From Panacagrimonas sp041603235 (GTDB taxonomy: Bacteria > Pseudomonadota > Gammaproteobacteria > Nevskiales > Nevskiaceae), in contig JBFIES010000005.1 of the NCBI GenBank assembly GCA_041603235.1, forward strand, positions 1 to 64,000: a stretch of 64,000 nt of DNA. The letters run 5' to 3'. Shown here piece after piece: positions 60,548-64,000 of the stretch. Within the stretch, counting starts at the first letter, position 1. Every line of letters begins with the position of its first letter. The translations under genes were made by a program, and so were the position numbers. The notes under the pieces were generated by a model. The model saw only the letters and a program-made list of their open reading frames with translations, was not told the DNA's origin and did no database searches.

Positions 60548-61582
60548 ATGGCATTGAAGCACCGGATGTTCAATCTTGAAGGCACGCGCATCCACGCTGT
60601 GGAAGAGGGCGAAGGGCCGCTGGTTGTTTTGATCCATGGTTTTCCAGAATCCTGGTACTCATGGCGTCATCAGCTTCCCGCCTTGGCTGCTGCGGGATAC
60701 AAGGCCGTTGCCATCGACAAACGTGGATACGGTCGCTCCTCCAAGTTTCGCAAGCAGGAGGCGTATCGCATCGGGCCTCTGGTAGATGACATCGCAAATC
60801 TGATCAAGGCCTACGGCGAAGAAAGCGCCGTGGTCATTGGTCATGACTGGGGTGCGCCAATTGCCTGGACGTTCGCCTGGACGCGCCCTGAAATGTGTCG
60901 CGGCGTGGTTGGCATCAGTGTGCCGTTTGCAGGGCGCGGTCTTGTGGGTTATCCGGGTAGCCCCTTTGGCGAAGTGCGACCCAAGGACTACTACAAGGTG
61001 TTGGCCGGCCCTGGGAAAACCTTCTACAAAGCATATTTCAGCGCTCAAGACGCGATCATTCGCGAAGTGGAAGAAGACCTGCGCGGTTGGTTACTGGGGC
61101 TGATGTACACGGTTAGCGGCGACGCGGGCGCGCTGATGCCCCCGCCGCCCGCCGACATGACGCCGCTCGAGATGATCCAGAACAGTCCCGTCGCAATTCC
61201 GGACGGCGCGCGTATGAGCGACGCTTTCGTTGTTCCTGAAAGAATGCCCGCGTGGCTGAGCGAAGCCGATCTTGATTTCTACGTGAGCGAATTCGAGCGC
61301 TCAGGATTCTCAGGGCCGCTGAGTTACTACCACAACATGGATGCCAGCTGGAGTGATCTGGCTGACCAGGCGGACAAACCGCTGACCCCGCCTTCAATGT
61401 TCATCGGCGGGCAGTACGATGTGGGGACGCTTTGGGGGATGGAGGCGATCGAACGAGCAGAGGAGCGAATGACAGATCTGCGGGGCAAGACGATCCTCGA
61501 AGGTGCGGGTCATTGGGTCCAGCAGGAAAAGCCGGAGCAGACCAATGCACTCATTCTTGATTTTCTGAGCGGCCTTGAATGA
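60548..61582 (+). CDS. Alpha/beta-hydrolase epoxide hydrolase
   Basis: 344 residues with epoxide-hydrolase features: oxyanion motif HGFPESW (30-36), nucleophile D100 in GHDWGAP, acid D291 in GQYDVGT and base H322 in GAGHWVQ, plus a tyrosine-rich lid (FERSGFSGPLSYYHNMD). Having Asp rather than Ser as nucleophile favours epoxide hydrolase or haloalkane dehalogenase, and HGFPESW with lid tyrosines favours the former. GAGGAGAG precedes the start. Standing 98 bases after the reductase-monooxygenase fusion, it probably opens the epoxide that the fusion forms. Confidence 0.88.
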   Translation: MALKHRMFNLEGTRIHAVEEGEGPLVVLIHGFPESWYSWRHQLPALAAAGYKAVAIDKRGYGRSSKFRKQEAYRIGPLVDDIANLIKAYGEESAVVIGHDWGAPIAWTFAWTRPEMCRGVVGISVPFAGRGLVGYPGSPFGEVRPKDYYKVLAGPGKTFYKAYFSAQDAIIREVEEDLRGWLLGLMYTVSGDAGALMPPPPADMTPLEMIQNSPVAIPDGARMSDAFVVPERMPAWLSEADLDFYVSEFERSGFSGPLSYYHNMDASWSDLADQADKPLTPPSMFIGGQYDVGTLWGMEAIERAEERMTDLRGKTILEGAGHWVQQEKPEQTNALILDFLSGLE

Positions 61583-62100
61583 CACTCCTGATTCTCTTGC
61601 CCCGACTAAAGTCAGGGGGCTGCGGGGCAGACTGCTTGGTACGGTCTTGGGGAGGGAAATAGTCGCAGTCTGGGCTACGCTTCCGATGGAATTAAGCGTG
61701 CTTGCAATGCGGTAATAATATGGTACCTTATCAGTCAATGGGCCTTTAGCGGCCCCGAAACGAATAAATTGAAAGCCGGATTTATCCGGAAATTAGGGCC
61801 AAAGTGCCTTGTTTGGAGGAGATTAAAGACAGCAAAACAGGCCTTGGCCGATGTGCCGGAATCATGCTCTTTTTTATTTCGCATGAGATTCGGGTCGCGC
61901 CGCCAATGCCTGCATCCAATCAATGTTTGGGCGACGTATCGTTTGTGCGGTTCTCCTGAGATCAGAGGAATCATCTCTGCTCGGGGCTCCCCAGGTCGGT
62001 TAGCCCGCGCAGGCTTTGAGATGTGGATGACCGGATTTGAAGCAGGAAACTCGAGAGGCCTTCGCAGGCCTTAATGAAGTAAAACTGGAGGATTCATCAA
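61583..62100. other. 518-base gene-free region before the DUF1329 gene
   Basis: Short open frames on both strands (for example 61769-62074 plus) show no signal, motif or ribosome site. A weak hairpin (61599-61620) follows the epoxide hydrolase stop. AT-rich TATGGTACCTTA lies at 61719-61730. AGGCCT-TCGC-AGGCCT (62056-62071) could form a small hairpin just before the strong GGAGG of the next gene. The length suggests a long leader or a complex promoter for a highly expressed gene. Confidence 0.5.
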
Positions 62101-63498
62101 ATGCGTATCAGAAAGTATGACTTCGACTACAGTCGCCGCGAATTTGCCAAGAAAGTGGCAATGGGCGCTGGTGGTGGCATCCTTGCGCCGCTCTGGCCAA
62201 CGATCGCCAATTCTGGTGATGTGTCAAAGGCCTACCCGGACGAGCTGACCTCGATCGAGCTGCAGACCAAGGGCAAGATCAAGCCGGGCGACACCCTCGA
62301 CGCCAACAACGTTGATCACGCCAAGCATCTGCTTGACCCCATCTTCTTCAAGCAGATCAAAGAAATGGGGCGTCGCGCGAAGATTCGTGCGCCAACCAAG
62401 GACCTGACCGAGCTGTTCCCGCACGAATACCTGCAGGCTACGTTGAAGAACGCAGGCCGCGGTGGGTTTGATGCAGACGGCAACGTGATCGACAAGGAGA
62501 CCGGCGGCCCATGGATTGGCGGCAACGCATTCCCGGACGTCAAGACCGGCCAGGAAGGCATCGCCAACCTGACGCTGAGCTGGGGGCGTCATGACCTGTC
62601 TCAGTACGGCGTGCGTTCCTACTCACTGAACCCCGACGGCTCACCTGCCTACACCTATGATCTCTACTGGACCGAGCTGAACACCACCGCTCGTACCGGC
62701 GAGAAGAAGGTCTTCCGTAACGACAGCGACATGCTCCGTCATCAGTCGGTGTTCTTTACCGCGCCGCAGGAGCAGGCGGGTGCGTCCTTCCTCGTGCCCT
62801 GGCATTACGATCAGCGCAAGTTCCCGGACATCTACGGCTACCTGCCGCAGTTCCGTCGCATTCGTCAGTTCCCTGCGAACCAGCGCTTTGAGCCAATCGT
62901 TCCGGGTCTGTCGTTCTTCCTGTCCGACGCATGGGCAGCTGGCGACCCCATGCTGACCTGGGGCAACACCAAGATCGTTGGTCGTGGTCCTCACCTCGTG
63001 GCACTGGGCGGCAACTTCCGCGGTGAAGAGCATCCGAACTGGGAAAATGGCTCTGCACACGGTGGTCCTAAGGGCAAGACCTTCATGGAATTCACCATGG
63101 AACTCGCTCCGGAGTGCATCCAGATTGAATCCGAACCTACCGGCTATCCTCGTGCGCCGGTTGGCAAGAAGAAGATCTGGGTCGATGCTCGTAACGCAAT
63201 GGTCGTTGCCTACATCACCTTTGACCGTCGTGGTGAGCTCTGGAAGCAGGTTGATCCGTGCTTCGGCCCGCAGAAGCAGGGCAACTTCGTCAACAAGGAT
63301 AAGTACGGCAAGCCGCATTGGTCCTGGACGCAGGTCCACTTCCATGACATCCAGTCGGGACGCATGGATCAGTTCAACCACGTTAAGGAAATCACCGGCG
63401 GCTACAAGAGCCAGTACGAAGCACCGGGCGGAGATGAGGAAGCGATTTACAACAAGTTCCTCACGCAGGCTGCAATTGCACGACTGGGTGCGGTCTAA
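62101..63498 (+). CDS. DUF1329 family exported protein
   Basis: 465 residues of the DUF1329 family, which is found beside DUF1302, YCF48-like and RND/MMPL genes in degraders of steroids and other hydrophobic compounds and is presumed to act at the cell envelope. The N-terminus has a Tat-like SRREFAKK followed by a short hydrophobic stretch. Characteristic blocks are YGYLPQFRRIRQFP and LTWGNTKIVGR. GGAGG nine bases before ATG 62101 and regular, C-ending codons suggest high expression. The strong hairpin behind it separates it from the next gene. Confidence 0.85.
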   Translation: MRIRKYDFDYSRREFAKKVAMGAGGGILAPLWPTIANSGDVSKAYPDELTSIELQTKGKIKPGDTLDANNVDHAKHLLDPIFFKQIKEMGRRAKIRAPTKDLTELFPHEYLQATLKNAGRGGFDADGNVIDKETGGPWIGGNAFPDVKTGQEGIANLTLSWGRHDLSQYGVRSYSLNPDGSPAYTYDLYWTELNTTARTGEKKVFRNDSDMLRHQSVFFTAPQEQAGASFLVPWHYDQRKFPDIYGYLPQFRRIRQFPANQRFEPIVPGLSFFLSDAWAAGDPMLTWGNTKIVGRGPHLVALGGNFRGEEHPNWENGSAHGGPKGKTFMEFTMELAPECIQIESEPTGYPRAPVGKKKIWVDARNAMVVAYITFDRRGELWKQVDPCFGPQKQGNFVNKDKYGKPHWSWTQVHFHDIQSGRMDQFNHVKEITGGYKSQYEAPGGDEEAIYNKFLTQAAIARLGAV

Positions 63499-63548
63499 AG
63501 CATCTATTTGCGCTGACCCTATAACAAGGGCTGCGCTGCGGTAATTGT

Positions 63549-63590
63549 CTATCCCGGCCGGAGTCAACATGCTCCGGCCGGGATAGAATT
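63549..63590 (+). terminator. Strong hairpin between the DUF1329 and YCF48-like genes
   Basis: Perfect 15-bp stem 63549-63563 / 63572-63586 with loop TCAACATG, followed by AATTTT. It lies 50 bases after the DUF1329 stop and 24 bases before the next start. It may terminate or attenuate, lowering expression of downstream genes relative to DUF1329. Confidence 0.75.
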
Positions 63591-63609
63591 TTGATAACTG
63601 GGAGGAAAA

Positions 63610-64000
63610 ATGAGGCGATATATTTCGCGCGCCATGCCACTGTTGATCGCCGCGTTGGTCGGGGTCGGGGCATCAAGCACAGTTGCGGCGGCTAACGCCT
63701 CTGATGATCAGGGCATCATCAAGACACGGATGCAGGGGATCCCCCATTCCGTATTGATTGATTTGAGTTTCTCCGATGGCAAGGGTGTCGCCGTCGGCTT
63801 TGGTGGGTTGATTGCAGAATCAGAAGATGCCGGCAAGACATGGAAAGCGGTTGACCATGGCAAGACCGACCTCGCACTTCTGGCGGTAGCCAAACGAGGC
63901 GCGCACAGCATCGCTGTTGGTCAGCTCGGCGCGATCATGACCAAGAGTGACGGCGAAGAATGGCAGCTCGTTGAAGGCGTCACGACCGAGCGCCTCTTCG
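63610..64000 (+). CDS. YCF48-like exported protein (partial, runs off the window)
   Basis: The first 130 residues of a protein beginning MRRYISRAMPLLIAALVGVGASSTVAAAN, a Sec signal peptide. The mature part has repeated blades of the type GVAVGFGGLIAESEDAGKTWK and SIAVGQLGAIMTKSDGEEWQ, typical of YCF48/BNR-like beta-propellers. GGGAGGA supports ATG 63610. Such proteins neighbour DUF1329 and RND transporter genes in clusters for hydrophobic substrate use, so more of that cluster probably lies to the right. Confidence 0.8.
   Translation, partial: MRRYISRAMPLLIAALVGVGASSTVAAANASDDQGIIKTRMQGIPHSVLIDLSFSDGKGVAVGFGGLIAESEDAGKTWKAVDHGKTDLALLAVAKRGAHSIAVGQLGAIMTKSDGEEWQLVEGVTTERLF

Noticed and set aside
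61769..62074. 101-residue open frame in the gap before DUF1329
   Set aside because: No ribosome site, signal or motif; Arg/Gly-rich composition looks like untranslated leader sequence.
1..64000. Insertion sequences, prophage genes, CRISPR arrays, tRNA or rRNA genes
   Set aside because: I saw no transposase or integrase motifs, no regularly spaced direct repeats and no recognisable RNA gene. A tRNA scan would be needed to exclude a missed tRNA.

Overview
The window looks like a chromosomal segment of a moderately GC-rich, Gram-negative, aerobic proteobacterium. I infer a hydrocarbon-, terpenoid- or steroid-degrading gammaproteobacterium from the FadL-type outer-membrane channels, lipoproteins, ECF sigma/anti-sigma pair, Rieske dioxygenases, DUF1329 and YCF48-like proteins and large c-di-GMP signalling proteins; the exact taxon cannot be fixed by eye. 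I saw no tRNA, rRNA, insertion sequence, phage gene or CRISPR array. About 57 genes account for nearly all of the sequence.

Layout. (1) 1-3125: CoA-linked catabolism (PaaG-like isomerase, acyl-CoA synthetase) ending in a small membrane protein that closely resembles styrene oxide isomerase. (2) 3204-11398, minus strand: an apparent eight-gene operon with a small membrane protein, three tandem FadL paralogues, an exported protein, a lipoprotein, an ECF sigma factor and an RskA-type anti-sigma factor. (3) 11571-15984: ferredoxin-reductase fusion, zinc alcohol dehydrogenase with a six-helix membrane protein, thioesterase, lipoprotein. (4) 16001-20156, minus strand: tautomerase, small unknown protein, Rieske oxygenase alpha subunit, Tat-exported KstD/fumarate-reductase-like flavoprotein and cytochrome c, divergent from a LysR regulator with a perfect T-N11-A site between them. 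(5) 21274-35836: a class II aldolase homologue lacking its metal ligands, then a signalling island of two REC proteins with GGDEF or GGDEF-like regions, three CheB-CheR fusion proteins (one with a decayed CheR, one of 1717 residues ending in GGDEF and a degenerate EAL) and a REC-PAS histidine kinase, with no other chemotaxis gene in sight.

(6) 36017-45280: a nearly complete aromatic meta-cleavage operon: acylating acetaldehyde dehydrogenase, 4-hydroxy-2-oxovalerate aldolase, Rieske dioxygenase alpha and beta, extradiol dioxygenase, diol dehydrogenase, Rieske ferredoxin, TetR regulator, C-C hydrolase, hydratase and a GST-like protein. A 16-bp perfect palindrome precedes it. (7) 45348-48308: NTF2-like protein, cytochrome P450 and two MarR regulators. 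(8) 48777-61582: a second catabolic region with a FAD monooxygenase, SDR and limonene-epoxide-hydrolase-like protein; a two-component system; a paired acyl-CoA dehydrogenase; a SulP transporter; an 840-residue fusion of a BenC-type reductase to a FAD monooxygenase; and an alpha/beta epoxide hydrolase. (9) 62101-64000: DUF1329 and the start of a YCF48-like exported protein.

Working together. FadL channels and possibly the DUF1329/YCF48 pair could import a hydrophobic substrate. Rieske oxygenases, P450 and FAD monooxygenases would oxygenate it, and epoxide isomerase or hydrolases, dehydrogenases, CoA ligase, acyl-CoA dehydrogenases and the meta-cleavage pathway would bring it to central metabolism. 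The most notable pattern is epoxide chemistry: two paralogous FAD monooxygenase modules each lie within a few genes of an epoxide hydrolase of a different fold, and a styrene-oxide-isomerase homologue lies elsewhere in the window.
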